Source: QUBU01 sp014337915 (GTDB taxonomy: Bacteria > Pseudomonadota > Gammaproteobacteria > Steroidobacterales > GCA-2729495). Taken from it: a stretch of DNA of 64,000 nucleotides. This document shows positions 50,234 to 58,942 of this stretch, piece after piece. Position 1 is the first letter of the stretch. Every line of letters begins with the position of its first letter. Both the position numbers and the translations under genes were made by a program. The stretch is taken from NCBI GenBank assembly GCA_030263395.1, contig SZOW01000007.1:62001-126000 (forward strand), given 5' to 3'. Under the pieces are notes generated by a model. It saw only the letters and a list, made by a program, of their open reading frames with translations, did not search any database and was not told where the DNA came from.

Positions 50234-51265
50234 TCAGGGCAGCGAGCGTTCCTGCCGGCGCTGGCCGATCCAGAGTTCGGCCTGCTCGGCCGCGGCCCGC
50301 ACCGCGGCCATGATCTTCTCCGGCAGGCTGTGCCTGGCGCGGTAGCTGACGCGGAACAGGTCGGCGCGCCCGGCCGCGGCCAGCAGGTAGTCGTCGCTGG
50401 AGCCGAGTTCGTCCACCAGCCGGAGTTCCAGGGCCCGGGTGCCATACCAGTGCTCGCCGGTGGAGACCGCCTCGATGTCGAGCGCCGGGCGGTTCTGCGC
50501 CACCATGGCCTTGAACAGCGCATGCACCTCCTCCAGCTCTTCCCGGAGCTTGGCGCGATCCTCCTCGGTGGTGCGGCCGAACATGGTCACGGTGCGCTTG
50601 TAGCGCCCAGCGGTGACCTGTTCGAAATCCACACCGCGCTCGCTGAGGGCGCGGTTGAAGTTCGGGATCTGCGCCACCACGCCGATGGAGCCCACCACGG
50701 CAAATGGCGCGGCGATGATGCGGTTGGCCACGCAGGCCATCATGTAGCCGCCGCTGGCCGCCCCCTTGTCGACGATGGCGGTCAGGGGAATGCCCCGGCT
50801 GCGCAGCCGCGCCAGCTGGGAGGCCGCCAGCCCGTGCTCGTGCACGGCACCGCCGAAGTTCTCCAGCCGCAGCACCACCTCGTCGCTGGCCGTGGCCACC
50901 GCCAGCACCGCAGTTACTTCCTCGCGCAGCGAGGCCACGGCGGTGGCGCGGATGTCGCCCTTGAAGTCCAGAACGAACACCCGCTGGCGCTGCTCGGTGC
51001 CGCTGGCGAGCGCCTTCTCCCGCGCCTTGCGTTCCTTCGCTTCCTGCTTCGCGAGTTTCTTCCACCCGGCCTTGCCGAGCACGGCACGGCGCAGCTCGCC
51101 GGCAGTTTCGCGAAAGCGGTCGTTGAGCTTCTCGACGGTCAGGCCACCCGGCGCCGCGCCCCTGCGCGACAGGCCGACCACCAGCACGGTGGCCACGGCG
51201 GCCGCCAGCACGAACGTGATGGCCTTGGCGAGGAACAGCCCGTACAGGAACAGGAATTCAGCCAT
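50234..51265 (-). CDS. sohB: Inner-membrane S49 peptidase SohB
   Basis: 343 residues. An N-terminal helix (FLFLYGLFLAKAITFVLAAAVATVLVVGL) and a basic linker rich in Lys/Glu (about 65-95) precede the S49 domain. The nucleophile lies in DKGAASGGYMMACVANRI, and the general-base Lys is probably in AGRYKRTVTMFGR. ATG 51265 is preferred; a TTG at 51274 abuts GGAGCGG. It lies 15 nt after lipA, so the two are likely cotranscribed. Confidence 0.92.
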   Translation of the reverse strand: MAEFLFLYGLFLAKAITFVLAAAVATVLVVGLSRRGAAPGGLTVEKLNDRFRETAGELRRAVLGKAGWKKLAKQEAKERKAREKALASGTEQRQRVFVLDFKGDIRATAVASLREEVTAVLAVATASDEVVLRLENFGGAVHEHGLAASQLARLRSRGIPLTAIVDKGAASGGYMMACVANRIIAAPFAVVGSIGVVAQIPNFNRALSERGVDFEQVTAGRYKRTVTMFGRTTEEDRAKLREELEEVHALFKAMVAQNRPALDIEAVSTGEHWYGTRALELRLVDELGSSDDYLLAAAGRADLFRVSYRARHSLPEKIMAAVRAAAEQAELWIGQRRQERSLP

Positions 51266-51280
51266 GATCTGCAACCGCTC

Positions 51281-52297
51281 CTACAAGCCGACGTTGTTGC
51301 GCTCGAGGGCGCGTTCGGCGCGATAGCTCGAGCGCACCAGCGGGCCGGCCACCACCTCGGCGAAGCCCAGGGCCAGGCCCTGCTCGCGCAGCGCGCTGAA
51401 TTCCGCGGGCGGCAGGTAGCGCTGCACCGGCAGATGGTTCACGGTCGGGCGCAGGTACTGGCCGAGGGTGAGGATGTCGACGCCGGCGGCGCGCAGGTCA
51501 TGCATCGCCTGGACGATCTCCTCCGCCTCCTCGCCAAGCCCGAGCATCAGGCTGCTCTTGGTCAGCAGGCCCGGGCGCGCGGCCCTGGCGATGCGCAGCA
51601 CTTCCAGCGACTGGTCGTAGCCGGCGCGTGGATCGCGCACGCCCGGGGTCAGCCGCCGGACGGTCTCGAGATTGTGGGCGAATACCGCGAGGTCGGCGGC
51701 CACCACGGTGCGCACTGCCGCAGCGTCGCCGCGGAAGTCCGGGGTCAGGGCCTCCACCGCCGTCCCGGGATTGCGCTCACGGATGGCGGCGATGCAGGCG
51801 GCGTAGTGGGCGGCACCGCCATCGGCGAGGTCGTCGCGGTCCACGGAGGTCAGCACCACGTAGCCCAGCCGCATCAGCTCGACGGTGCGCGCCGCGTTGG
51901 CGGGTTCGGCCGGGTCGAGCCAGCCGCGGGGGTTGCCGGTGTCCACGGCGCAGAAGCGGCAGGCGCGGGTGCAGACGGCGCCCATCAGCATGAGGGTGGC
52001 GGTGCCACTGCCCCAGCATTCGCCGATGTTGGGGCACATGGATTCTTCGCAGACCGTGGCGAGCCGGTGCTCGCGCACGGTGGCGCGCAGCTCGCCATAG
52101 CGGCCGCCGCCCGGCACACGCGCCCGCAGCCACGGCGGCTTGGGCCCGGGGGACGGGCTGATGCCGGGCTGGGCCTCGCGCCCGGCCTGGGCCTTGATGC
52201 CATTCTTGATGGCGGTGAAGCCGGCGCCGGTGCGGTATTTCTCGCCGCTTCTCGGGCCGGGTTCGCTGTCGGTGCTGATGCGGCGGGACTCGCTCAT
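51281..52297 (-). CDS. lipA: Lipoyl synthase
   Basis: 338-residue radical-SAM enzyme that inserts two sulfurs into octanoyl domains. The auxiliary cluster motif is CEESMCPNIGECW, the radical-SAM motif CTRACRFC and the C-terminal R-S-S-Y (VRSSYRAE). The N-terminal 60 residues contain a family-typical GIKAQ segment (NGIKAQAGRE). ATG 52297 is the natural start; upstream in-frame codons run into the hairpin repeat and are not coding. lipB is not in the window. Confidence 0.97.
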   Translation of the reverse strand: MSESRRISTDSEPGPRSGEKYRTGAGFTAIKNGIKAQAGREAQPGISPSPGPKPPWLRARVPGGGRYGELRATVREHRLATVCEESMCPNIGECWGSGTATLMLMGAVCTRACRFCAVDTGNPRGWLDPAEPANAARTVELMRLGYVVLTSVDRDDLADGGAAHYAACIAAIRERNPGTAVEALTPDFRGDAAAVRTVVAADLAVFAHNLETVRRLTPGVRDPRAGYDQSLEVLRIARAARPGLLTKSSLMLGLGEEAEEIVQAMHDLRAAGVDILTLGQYLRPTVNHLPVQRYLPPAEFSALREQGLALGFAEVVAGPLVRSSYRAERALERNNVGL

Positions 52298-52366
52298 GAA
52301 GCGGGCATTGTCGCATGGAGCGGATTTGCGCTGCACGGCTAGGGCGGCGCGGCGCAGCGCCCCGGG

Positions 52367-52521
52367 GCAGCCGGGAGCGGGCCGGCGACAGGGCCCATCG
52401 CTGCCGCTGCGCCGGCCATCCATGGCCGGCTGCGCTGCATGTCGGGCTCGCTTTCGCTGTCCCTGCGCCGCTCGCCCTCCAAGCCCGCTCCGGGCCCTGT
52501 CGCCGGCCCGCTCCCGGCTGC
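52367..52521. repeat. Dispersed hairpin element, copy 2 (93-bp shared core with private arms)
   Basis: A perfect 30-bp inverted repeat (52367-52396 with 52492-52521) encloses the core 52398-52490. That core differs from copy 1 at only 4 of 93 positions and has the same orientation. The arms have a different sequence from copy 1 yet remain perfectly complementary to each other. The 390-bp gap 52298-52687 holds this element and the minus-strand terminator at 52600, and no gene. Confidence 0.9.
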
Positions 52522-52599
52522 TTCCTGGCCAGAACCTGCGGGGCGATGGGACGCCGACCCACGGACCGTGGCCGGGCCTGACCGGCGGCTTTTCCAGGG

Positions 52600-52625
52600 A
52601 AAAAAAGCCCGGCACTAGGCCGGGC
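52600..52625 (-). terminator. Intrinsic terminator, minus strand
   Basis: GCCCGGC (52607-52613) and GCCGGGC (52619-52625) form a perfect 7-bp stem with a five-base loop. On the minus strand it is followed by seven T. It lies 62 nt beyond the stop of the 65-residue gene and just upstream of lipA, so it insulates the lipA series. Confidence 0.9.
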
Positions 52626-52687
52626 AATACAGGGGGAAGACTCTCAAGATCCGGGGCCTGCAGCAGCCCCGTCGACATCTGCTGAAA

Positions 52688-52885
52688 TCAGTGCACTCTC
52701 GACCAGTTCAGCAACTCCACCGCATTGGCCTCGACCTTGAAGTTGCGGGCGAGGATTTCCTCGATCTCCTGCGGGTCGAGCACCGAGTTGGCGGGCTGGT
52801 TGAGCTCCACCACGCCGGTGTACTCGTCCGCATAGCCGGGCTCGCCGGCCTTGAGGATGAAGCGCGTGTAGTACTTCGCGTGCAT
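52688..52885 (-). CDS. 65-residue conserved-looking unknown protein
   Basis: A soluble 65-residue product (MHAKYYTRFILKAGEPG to LLNWSRVH), acidic and with a probable beta-alpha arrangement. The stretch LDPQEIEEILARNFKVEANAV looks like an ordered helix-strand. ATG 52885 lies on the opposite strand within the leader of the OmpA-like gene. The matching intrinsic terminator just downstream supports a real, monocistronic gene. Family and role unknown. Confidence 0.7.
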   Translation of the reverse strand: MHAKYYTRFILKAGEPGYADEYTGVVELNQPANSVLDPQEIEEILARNFKVEANAVELLNWSRVH

Positions 52886-53063
52886 GGCCCAAACATACCG
52901 CCCGCCCCGGGGGCATTCTGTGAGGGGGGCCACAGATTCACGAGCCCGCAAATCCGCGGCGATCGACGGCTTTTGCCCCGGCACCGGCGGCGGTCGGTGG
53001 CGAGGGGCGCCGCCGCGGCCGTCTGTGCTATATGTCCAGCCCGGTACCCCGGACAGTGACCCG

Positions 53064-54305
53064 ATGCCCATGATCCGCCGATCCGCCCACACCGCCCTCG
53101 CGCTGCTCGCGACCGCACTGATGGCCGTTGCCGCCCATGCCGCAGACGACCCGCTGCAGGCGGCAAGGACCGCGAGACAGGCGGCGCTCGACGCCGAGGC
53201 GCCACGCCTGGCCACCGCCACCTGGCAGCAGGCCGAGCAACGCCTGCAGGCCGCCGGCCGCCGCCTGGAGAAAGGCGATGCGAAGGCGGCGGCGAAGGGC
53301 AGCGAGGACGCGCGCCAGCTTTACGCCGCCGCGGAACTCACGGCCATCAAGGCGGCCCTGCTCACCGTCGCGCGCGAGCGGGTGCTGGCGCTGAAGACGG
53401 CCGGCACGGCGCGCTTCGCACCGCGCAGCACGGCCCGGGCGCAGGAACTGCTGCGCAGCGCCGAGACGACCCTGGACGCCGACCGCAGCCAGGTGGCAGC
53501 GGCAACGGATCTCGCGCAGCAGGCCACGCGCGAGGCCGCGCAGGCCCAGGCACTGGCACGACTGCTGCGCGCGGCCGACGCGCGCGACGCCACGCTGGAA
53601 GACCTCGCCCTCGAATGGCAGGCGACGCTGGACCGGGCGGCGGCAGCGGCCGGGCTGGAAGCATTGCCGCCGGGGCCGGATGCTGCCGGCGCGGCGCTGG
53701 CCGCCGGCGTCGGCACGCTGAAGGAGCGTGCCGACCAGCAGGCCGAGGAGCTGCGGCAGCGCGCCATGCAGGTCGCAGGAATGGAGGAGGAAATCCGCGA
53801 CCTCGACGCGCAGCTCGCGGGCGCCAGCGACGCGCGACGCAGCCTGGCCGCAAGGCTCGATGCGGACGAACATGCGCGCAGCCAGTTCGACCGGCTTGCC
53901 GGCATGTTCCCGCCCGACCAGGCCGTGGCGCTGCGCCAGGGAGACAGCGTCGTGCTACGCCTTCCCGGCCTCGGTTTCACCTCCGGCACCACGCGGCTGG
54001 CGCCGGCGGCGAAGCCGGTGCTGGAGCGGCTGGCCGGCGCGCTGGCCCTGTACCCGGGCGCGCACATCAGCGTCGAGGGCCACACCGACTCGAGCGGCAA
54101 CAGTGCCGCCAACCAGCGCCTGTCGCAGGGGCGTGCCGAGGCGGTGCGCGACTACCTCGTCCGGCAGCTGCAGGTGGCGCCGGGCCGCGTCAGCGCGGTC
54201 GGTTACGGGGATACGCGCCCGGTGGCCAGCAATGCCAATGCCGAGGGCCGGCGCCAGAACCGGCGCATCGAGCTGCTGTTCACCCCGCCGCAGCCGGCAT
54301 CCTGA
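53064..54305 (+). CDS. OmpA family protein with N-terminal DUF4398-like helical domain
   Basis: 413 residues. A signal peptide (ALALLATALMAVAAHAAD) is followed by an Ala/Arg/Gln-rich helical coiled region (about 25-280), similar to DUF4398. The OmpA C-terminal peptidoglycan-binding domain has VEGHTDSSGNSAANQRLSQGRAEAV, with the DAP-contacting Asp and Arg, and GYGDTRPVASN. It probably spans the periplasm as a coiled rod attached to the cell wall. Start ATG 53064 or 53070. No beta-barrel is seen. Confidence 0.9.
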   Translation: MPMIRRSAHTALALLATALMAVAAHAADDPLQAARTARQAALDAEAPRLATATWQQAEQRLQAAGRRLEKGDAKAAAKGSEDARQLYAAAELTAIKAALLTVARERVLALKTAGTARFAPRSTARAQELLRSAETTLDADRSQVAAATDLAQQATREAAQAQALARLLRAADARDATLEDLALEWQATLDRAAAAAGLEALPPGPDAAGAALAAGVGTLKERADQQAEELRQRAMQVAGMEEEIRDLDAQLAGASDARRSLAARLDADEHARSQFDRLAGMFPPDQAVALRQGDSVVLRLPGLGFTSGTTRLAPAAKPVLERLAGALALYPGAHISVEGHTDSSGNSAANQRLSQGRAEAVRDYLVRQLQVAPGRVSAVGYGDTRPVASNANAEGRRQNRRIELLFTPPQPAS

Positions 54306-54324
54306 ACCAGCGGCAGGAGCCGGC

Positions 54325-55224
54325 TCAGCCCTCGCGCCACCAGCCCGCGATGCTCGCGCCCACCACGGCGTTGGCGAGGTAGCCGTAGCACTTGTGCAGG
54401 TTGAGTCCCTCCGGGCCGCGGAAGTAGGTCTGCAGGTCGAGGCGGTCGTCGATGGCCTCCACCAGGCCGAGCCCGCGCATCTCGCCCCAGGTGGTGGCCA
54501 TGGGGCGGTCGAGCGCCGTCATCTCGCCGATCGCTGCCAGGTTGAGCCAGCGGCGGATGTTGCCGGGATAGCGCCGCCGGCCCTGCTCGTGGGCGCCCAG
54601 CAGCTGGCTGCGCACGAATCGCAGGCCCAGCGGGCTGCCGATGCTGAGGAACAGGTCCACGCGACCGGGCTCGGCGAAGCGGTGCGATAGCTCCCAGAGC
54701 ACGTCGAAGGCGATGACCGAACCGAGGCTGTGGCCCACCAGCAGCACCCGGCGCTGGTCGCGCCAGGCTTCCAGCAGCGCATCGGCAACCAGGTGGCGCA
54801 CCGCCACCGCCACCCCGTCCTGGTTGGCGAAGTAGCGGCGCGTGTCGGCAATGGCGACGCGCATCTCCGGCTCGCCCACCAGGTCGAACAGCGGCGGGAA
54901 CCGGTCGCTCAGCAAGTACAGCGCGCGCAGCAGGCGCCGGCGCAGCGAGACCGCCTCGCGCAGGTCGCGCTCCTCCGGGCCGGGCAGCGCCAGCAGGCGT
55001 TCGATGCCGGGCTCGTCCAGGGCGATATCACGCTGCGCGTCGTAGAACAGGTGGGCCCAGGACACCAGGTTGAAACAGCCCGCGTGCCGCGCCAGCTCCG
55101 CCGCGGCTGGCGGGTCCGCCCGGCGCACGCCTTCCAGCAGGCAGCGCCACAGCGCCGCGCGGTGCACAGCCGCCGGCGGCTTCGGCTTGATGCCGGGTAC
55201 GTAGATGATGGCCTGCCCGCTCAC
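54325..55224 (-). CDS. Alpha/beta hydrolase, unknown substrate
   Basis: 299 residues. The start AIIYVPGIKPKPPAAVH and the nucleophile elbow VLLVGHSLGSVIAFDVLWEL are typical of serine esterase or lipase-like alpha/beta hydrolases of the serine-protease-like DUF type. No signal peptide. GTG 55224 overlaps the TGA of the HAD gene (GTGA), so the two form an operon. Activity cannot be inferred more precisely. Confidence 0.82.
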   Translation of the reverse strand: MSGQAIIYVPGIKPKPPAAVHRAALWRCLLEGVRRADPPAAAELARHAGCFNLVSWAHLFYDAQRDIALDEPGIERLLALPGPEERDLREAVSLRRRLLRALYLLSDRFPPLFDLVGEPEMRVAIADTRRYFANQDGVAVAVRHLVADALLEAWRDQRRVLLVGHSLGSVIAFDVLWELSHRFAEPGRVDLFLSIGSPLGLRFVRSQLLGAHEQGRRRYPGNIRRWLNLAAIGEMTALDRPMATTWGEMRGLGLVEAIDDRLDLQTYFRGPEGLNLHKCYGYLANAVVGASIAGWWREG

Positions 55225-55907
55225 GCGCCCACCAGCCGCGCCAGCTGCCCGAGATCACGCACCACGTGCTCGGCCGGCGCCATGCCGTCCGGCCAGGCGT
55301 GGTGGCCACGATTGACCCACACGGCCGTCATGCCCATGGCGCGGGCTCCGGCCACGTCGTGCCGCGGATGATCCCCCGCATGGACGATGTCCGCCGGCCG
55401 CAGCGACAGCCTGGCGCACACCGCCTCGAAGGCCCTTGGATCAGGCTTGGCGACACCGAGGTCCGCCGCGCCGAGCACCGCGCAGAAGTAGTGGCGCAGG
55501 CCGATGACGTCGAGGTCCGCATTGCCGTTGGTGAGTGCCACCAGCGGCAGGCGTCGCGCCAGGCGGGCCAGGGCCGGGCGCACGTCCGCGTACAGCGTCA
55601 CCTGATTGCGCAGCTGCTGGAACGCCGCGAACGCCGCCTCACCCATGGACTCCGGGTAGCCGCAGTCGCGCGCGACCTGCGTGAAGGTCGCCTGCCGCAG
55701 CAGGGCGAGGTCATGCCCCTGCCCGGGATGGCGCGCTTCGATCTGCCGGCGCAGCTCGCGGATGTCCTCGATGCCGTAGCGCTGCGTGACCCGCGGGTAG
55801 CGCTGCGCGAACCAGGCCTGCAAGGCCTGCTCCGCCCGGCCGATGACCGGCCCGAGGTCCCAGAGGGTGTCGTCGAGGTCGAGGCAGATCGCCCGGATGT
55901 GCTTCAT
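55221..55907 (-). CDS. HAD family hydrolase
   Basis: 228 residues. Motif I is CLDLDDTLWDLGPVI with the nucleophile Asp and acid/base Asp, motif II is ALTNGNAD, the motif III Lys is in LGVAKPDPRAF and motif IV is HAGDHPRHDVAGA. It resembles the YigB/5-amino-6-(5-phosphoribitylamino)uracil phosphatase group, so a role as riboflavin-pathway or general sugar phosphatase is possible. First gene of a two-gene operon. Confidence 0.9.
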   Translation of the reverse strand: MKHIRAICLDLDDTLWDLGPVIGRAEQALQAWFAQRYPRVTQRYGIEDIRELRRQIEARHPGQGHDLALLRQATFTQVARDCGYPESMGEAAFAAFQQLRNQVTLYADVRPALARLARRLPLVALTNGNADLDVIGLRHYFCAVLGAADLGVAKPDPRAFEAVCARLSLRPADIVHAGDHPRHDVAGARAMGMTAVWVNRGHHAWPDGMAPAEHVVRDLGQLARLVGA

Positions 55908-56011
55908 GCAGCAGGATCACCGCGGGCACCGTGGCCGCTGGAACCAGTTGCCCTAGCTTCCCCGAGCCGCACATGGCTTGGCAAGCCATGCCGTAGCGGC
56001 GCGGCGGCCGC

Positions 56012-57262
56012 TCAGCCGACGGCGCGGCGCGAGGCGCGGAAGCGGCCGGTCTCGATGTGGGTCAGCCGGGATTCCTTGACGACCACGCGGTTGCGGCCCT
56101 CTTCCTTGGCCTGGTACAGGGCTTCGTCCGCCATCTGGATCGCGCCGGCGAGGCTGCGCTCGGCGCCCGGCATGACGATCGCCACGCCGATGCTCACCGT
56201 CAGGCAGGAATGGGCGCTGGAACGCGCATTGGCGATACCGAGTTCCTCGATGCGCTGGCGGATCTGCCCGGGCAGGTCGCGGCCGAACTCGTTGACCGGC
56301 CCATAGAGCACCAGCGCGAACTCCTCGCCGCCGAAGCGCGCCGCGAAGTCCAGCGGCCGCTGCGCGCCCATGGCGATCACCTCAGCCACGCGCTTCAGCG
56401 CGTCGTCGCCGGCCTGGTGGCCGTAGAAGTCGTTGAATGCCTTGAAGTGGTCGATGTCGATGAGCATGATCGTGAGCTGGCCCTCGTCGCGGCGTGACTG
56501 GCGCCAGATCCGCTCCATGTAGTTGTTGTAGGCGCGGCGGTTGTACAGCCCGGTCAGGCCGTCGCGCTCCGCGAGGTCGTTCAGGCGGCGCGACTCGATG
56601 AAGGAGCGCCGGCAGATCGCCTCGAACTCGAAGCAGGCCAGCGCACCGATGCCGTTGGCTCCCAGCAGCATGACGGTGGTGAACAGCGCCTCCTGGCTGC
56701 CGAAGTTCCAGTGCGCGAGGCCCCAGGCATAGGCAATGGATATCGTGCAGCTGATCGCCGCCGCATGCCAGAAGCGCAGGCCGAGGATGGCCCAGACGGT
56801 GAATATCCAGGCGATCTCGGCGCCGAAGAAGTACGGCGTGCCATGCAGGCCGGCGCGCAGGGTGACGGAGGTGACGATCAGGCCCACGCAGAGCGCGCTG
56901 ACCGCCAGCAGGTGCTGGTAGATGAGATGCCGTTCGGGCTGGTAGGAGGCAATGAGCGTCGCCATCAGCAGCGGCATCATCACCGCCAGGCCGAAGGTGG
57001 CCGTGACCGCCGAGACGCTGTGCTCGGCCACGCCCAGGCCAGTGATGACGATGACGCCGAGGGCCGCCAGCACCAGCAGCGGACGCACCTTCGGGTAGCT
57101 GAGGCCGGCGTAATGCTGGCGGAACTGCTCCTCGACGAAGGCCGAGAAACGCAGGCGTGATAGCCCGCGCCGCCGCTGCTCACCGACCAGCGTGCTCCAA
57201 TGTTGATCCTGCACCGTCACCTGGACCGGTACCCCACGGCGCCGCGCCAACGCAGCAAACAC
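56012..57262 (-). CDS. Membrane-bound diguanylate cyclase (GGDEF)
   Basis: 416 residues. After a cytoplasmic N-terminus, about six helices (LLVLAALGVIVITGL, MMPLLMATLIAS, AVSALCVGLIVTSV and others) form a sensor region. The GGDEF domain begins DLAERDGLTGLYNRRAYNNYM and has the active-site FGGEEFALVLYG and the Mg site LIDIDHFKAFNDFYGH, so it should make c-di-GMP. There is no EAL domain. GTG 57262 is the longest start, and a later GTG is possible. Its product could feed the c-di-GMP riboswitch at 38556. Confidence 0.93.
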   Translation of the reverse strand: MFAALARRRGVPVQVTVQDQHWSTLVGEQRRRGLSRLRFSAFVEEQFRQHYAGLSYPKVRPLLVLAALGVIVITGLGVAEHSVSAVTATFGLAVMMPLLMATLIASYQPERHLIYQHLLAVSALCVGLIVTSVTLRAGLHGTPYFFGAEIAWIFTVWAILGLRFWHAAAISCTISIAYAWGLAHWNFGSQEALFTTVMLLGANGIGALACFEFEAICRRSFIESRRLNDLAERDGLTGLYNRRAYNNYMERIWRQSRRDEGQLTIMLIDIDHFKAFNDFYGHQAGDDALKRVAEVIAMGAQRPLDFAARFGGEEFALVLYGPVNEFGRDLPGQIRQRIEELGIANARSSAHSCLTVSIGVAIVMPGAERSLAGAIQMADEALYQAKEEGRNRVVVKESRLTHIETGRFRASRRAVG

Positions 57263-57382
57263 CAGAAAATTAGCCCGGTATTCCGGGGCGGGCTGCGTCC
57301 GAGGTCACACTTCTACATAAGGCGCACGACAGTGCCGCCGCTCGGCTATGCTGCGCGCCAACCGGACAGCCGCAGCTCAGCC

Positions 57383-58012
57383 ATGCCGCCCGATACCTCG
57401 CCCCGCCCTTCCTGGCCGGACCGCCTCACCGCCCTCGCCGGCCTGGCCGCCACCCTCGCACTGGGTTGCGTCGTGCTGGCGCAGCAACCACGGCCGGCCG
57501 CCCCGGCTCCGGCCCAGGCCGCGGCTGCCGGCCTGCCCGCCGCACCGTTGCTGGCGTCCTGCGCACTGCAGCCTGCCGGCTACTGGCACGGCAGCATCAC
57601 CGGCTCGGCCTCCCTGCCACTGGACTGGAGCGGTGCGGACCTCGCCTGTGCCGGCAATGCCAGGCCCGGCGGGCGCGGCCTGCGCCTGTTCTTCGCCGGC
57701 CGTTCCGGCGACGATGCGCAGCGGCTGGTGATCGTGCTCGGTATCGCGGCCAGCGCCGACGAGCTTGCCGGCCGCGAGTGGCCGGTCAGTGTCACGGTGA
57801 TCGACGAGGCGGGCAACGACATCTTCCACAGTGCGCCGGGCCGCTGCTTCACGCGGGTCACGGAACTCACCGCACTCGATGCGGGGCGCCACGCGTTGCG
57901 CGTCGCCGGCGAGCTCTATTGCGCCGGCGCCATTGGCGCGGTGTCCGGTGAACGGGCGGTGGTACTCGGTGACAGCCGCTATGCGGGCCGGCTGGACGTG
58001 GAAGCACCATGA
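57383..58012 (+). CDS. Exported protein of unknown function, cotranscribed with DUF192 gene
   Basis: 209 residues. A hydrophobic segment (LTALAGLAATLALGCVVLA) serves as a signal or anchor, followed by an Ala/Pro-rich linker. The domain is predicted beta-rich, with four Cys (SCALQPAG, ADLACAGN, GRCFTRV, ELYCAGAIG) that could form two disulfides in the periplasm. I do not recognise it. ATGA overlap (58009-58012) couples it to the DUF192 protein. Confidence 0.78.
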   Translation: MPPDTSPRPSWPDRLTALAGLAATLALGCVVLAQQPRPAAPAPAQAAAAGLPAAPLLASCALQPAGYWHGSITGSASLPLDWSGADLACAGNARPGGRGLRLFFAGRSGDDAQRLVIVLGIAASADELAGREWPVSVTVIDEAGNDIFHSAPGRCFTRVTELTALDAGRHALRVAGELYCAGAIGAVSGERAVVLGDSRYAGRLDVEAP

Positions 58013-58491
58013 AGATGCTGCCCGCCCCGATTGCGGCCGGGATCGCGGCGCTGCTGCTGGCGGGGCCATGGCTGGCCCGCGGTGCCGCCGCGGCCGACAC
58101 CGACCGCCTGCTGGCGGGTTTCGAGCGTGCCAGCGCCATGATCGAGACCTCCCGCAGCTGCGTGCTGCTCGACATCTGGATCGCCCTCACCCCGGAGCAG
58201 CGTGCCCAGGGCCTGATGTTCGTCCACGACCTCGGCGAGCACCAGGGCATGCTGTTTCCGGGCCGCGAGCGCGCGGTCCTGCGGATGTGGATGAAGAACA
58301 CCTACATCCCGCTGGACATGCTGTTCCTCGGCACCGGTGGCCGCATCGCCGGTATCACCGCGCAGACGACGCCGCTGTCGGAGGCGACCATCAGCTCGCC
58401 CGGCCCGGTGGACGCGGTGCTGGAACTCAATGGCGGCTTCGCGGCCCGCCACGGCGTGCGGACCGGGGATCGCTTCAGTATCGTGGACTGA
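58009..58491 (+). CDS. DUF192 family exported protein
   Basis: 160 residues with a signal peptide (IAAGIAALLLAGPWLARGAAA) and a DUF192 domain recognised by ALTPEQRAQGLMFVHDL, MLFPGRERAVLRMWMKNTYI and PLDMLFLGTGGRI. DUF192 proteins are small periplasmic beta-barrel-like proteins of unknown role. It is the second gene of the pair, convergent with the HIT gene 18 nt away. Confidence 0.9.
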   Translation: MKMLPAPIAAGIAALLLAGPWLARGAAAADTDRLLAGFERASAMIETSRSCVLLDIWIALTPEQRAQGLMFVHDLGEHQGMLFPGRERAVLRMWMKNTYIPLDMLFLGTGGRIAGITAQTTPLSEATISSPGPVDAVLELNGGFAARHGVRTGDRFSIVD

Positions 58492-58509
58492 GGGCGCCGG
58501 CCGGCGGCG

Positions 58510-58938
58510 TCAGCCGTTGCCGAGCAATGCCTCGAGCCTCTCGCGCAGGGCGCCGGCATCCACTGCCCGCGGCGCGGCCGGGCGCCGGCGCGGGGCCCAC
58601 ACCGCATCGGGGAAGTGCGCGTCATCAGCGAAGCGCGGGATCACGTGCCAGTGCAGGTGGGGCACCTGGTTGCCGAGCGAGGCGAGGTTGATCTTCAGCG
58701 GCGCGAGCTGTGCACGCAGCGCCGCCTCGGTGGCCAGCACCACGTCCAGCAGCCGGGTGCGGTCGGCGGCATCGAGGTCGGTCATCTCACGGACATGCGC
58801 CTGCCAGACCACGCGGCAGAAGCCGGGATAGTCGGCATCGCCGGCGAGCACGATGCGGCAGCGCGCATCGCGCCAGAGCGCCGGCTCGCCCGCCGCGCGA
58901 CACAGCGGGCAGTCCGGCGGCCCGGCGGCGGGCTGCAT
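58510..58938 (-). CDS. HIT domain protein
   Basis: 142 residues from ATG 58938 (MQPAAGPPDCPLC). The histidine triad is HLHWHVIPRF. CPLC plus CRVVWQAHVREM match the HIT-like nucleotide hydrolase/transferase group. It has a Cys pair at the N-terminus, as in zinc-binding Hint/HinT relatives. It begins inside the last 5 nt span around the LLM gene end, so translational coupling is likely. Confidence 0.9.
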   Translation of the reverse strand: MQPAAGPPDCPLCRAAGEPALWRDARCRIVLAGDADYPGFCRVVWQAHVREMTDLDAADRTRLLDVVLATEAALRAQLAPLKINLASLGNQVPHLHWHVIPRFADDAHFPDAVWAPRRRPAAPRAVDAGALRERLEALLGNG

Positions 58939-58942
58939 GGCT

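Noticed and set aside
52298..52678. N-terminal extension of LipA into the upstream hairpin repeat
   Set aside because: The open frame continues upstream, but the added residues are simply the translation of the repeat core. LipA family alignment and ATG 52297 fit without it.
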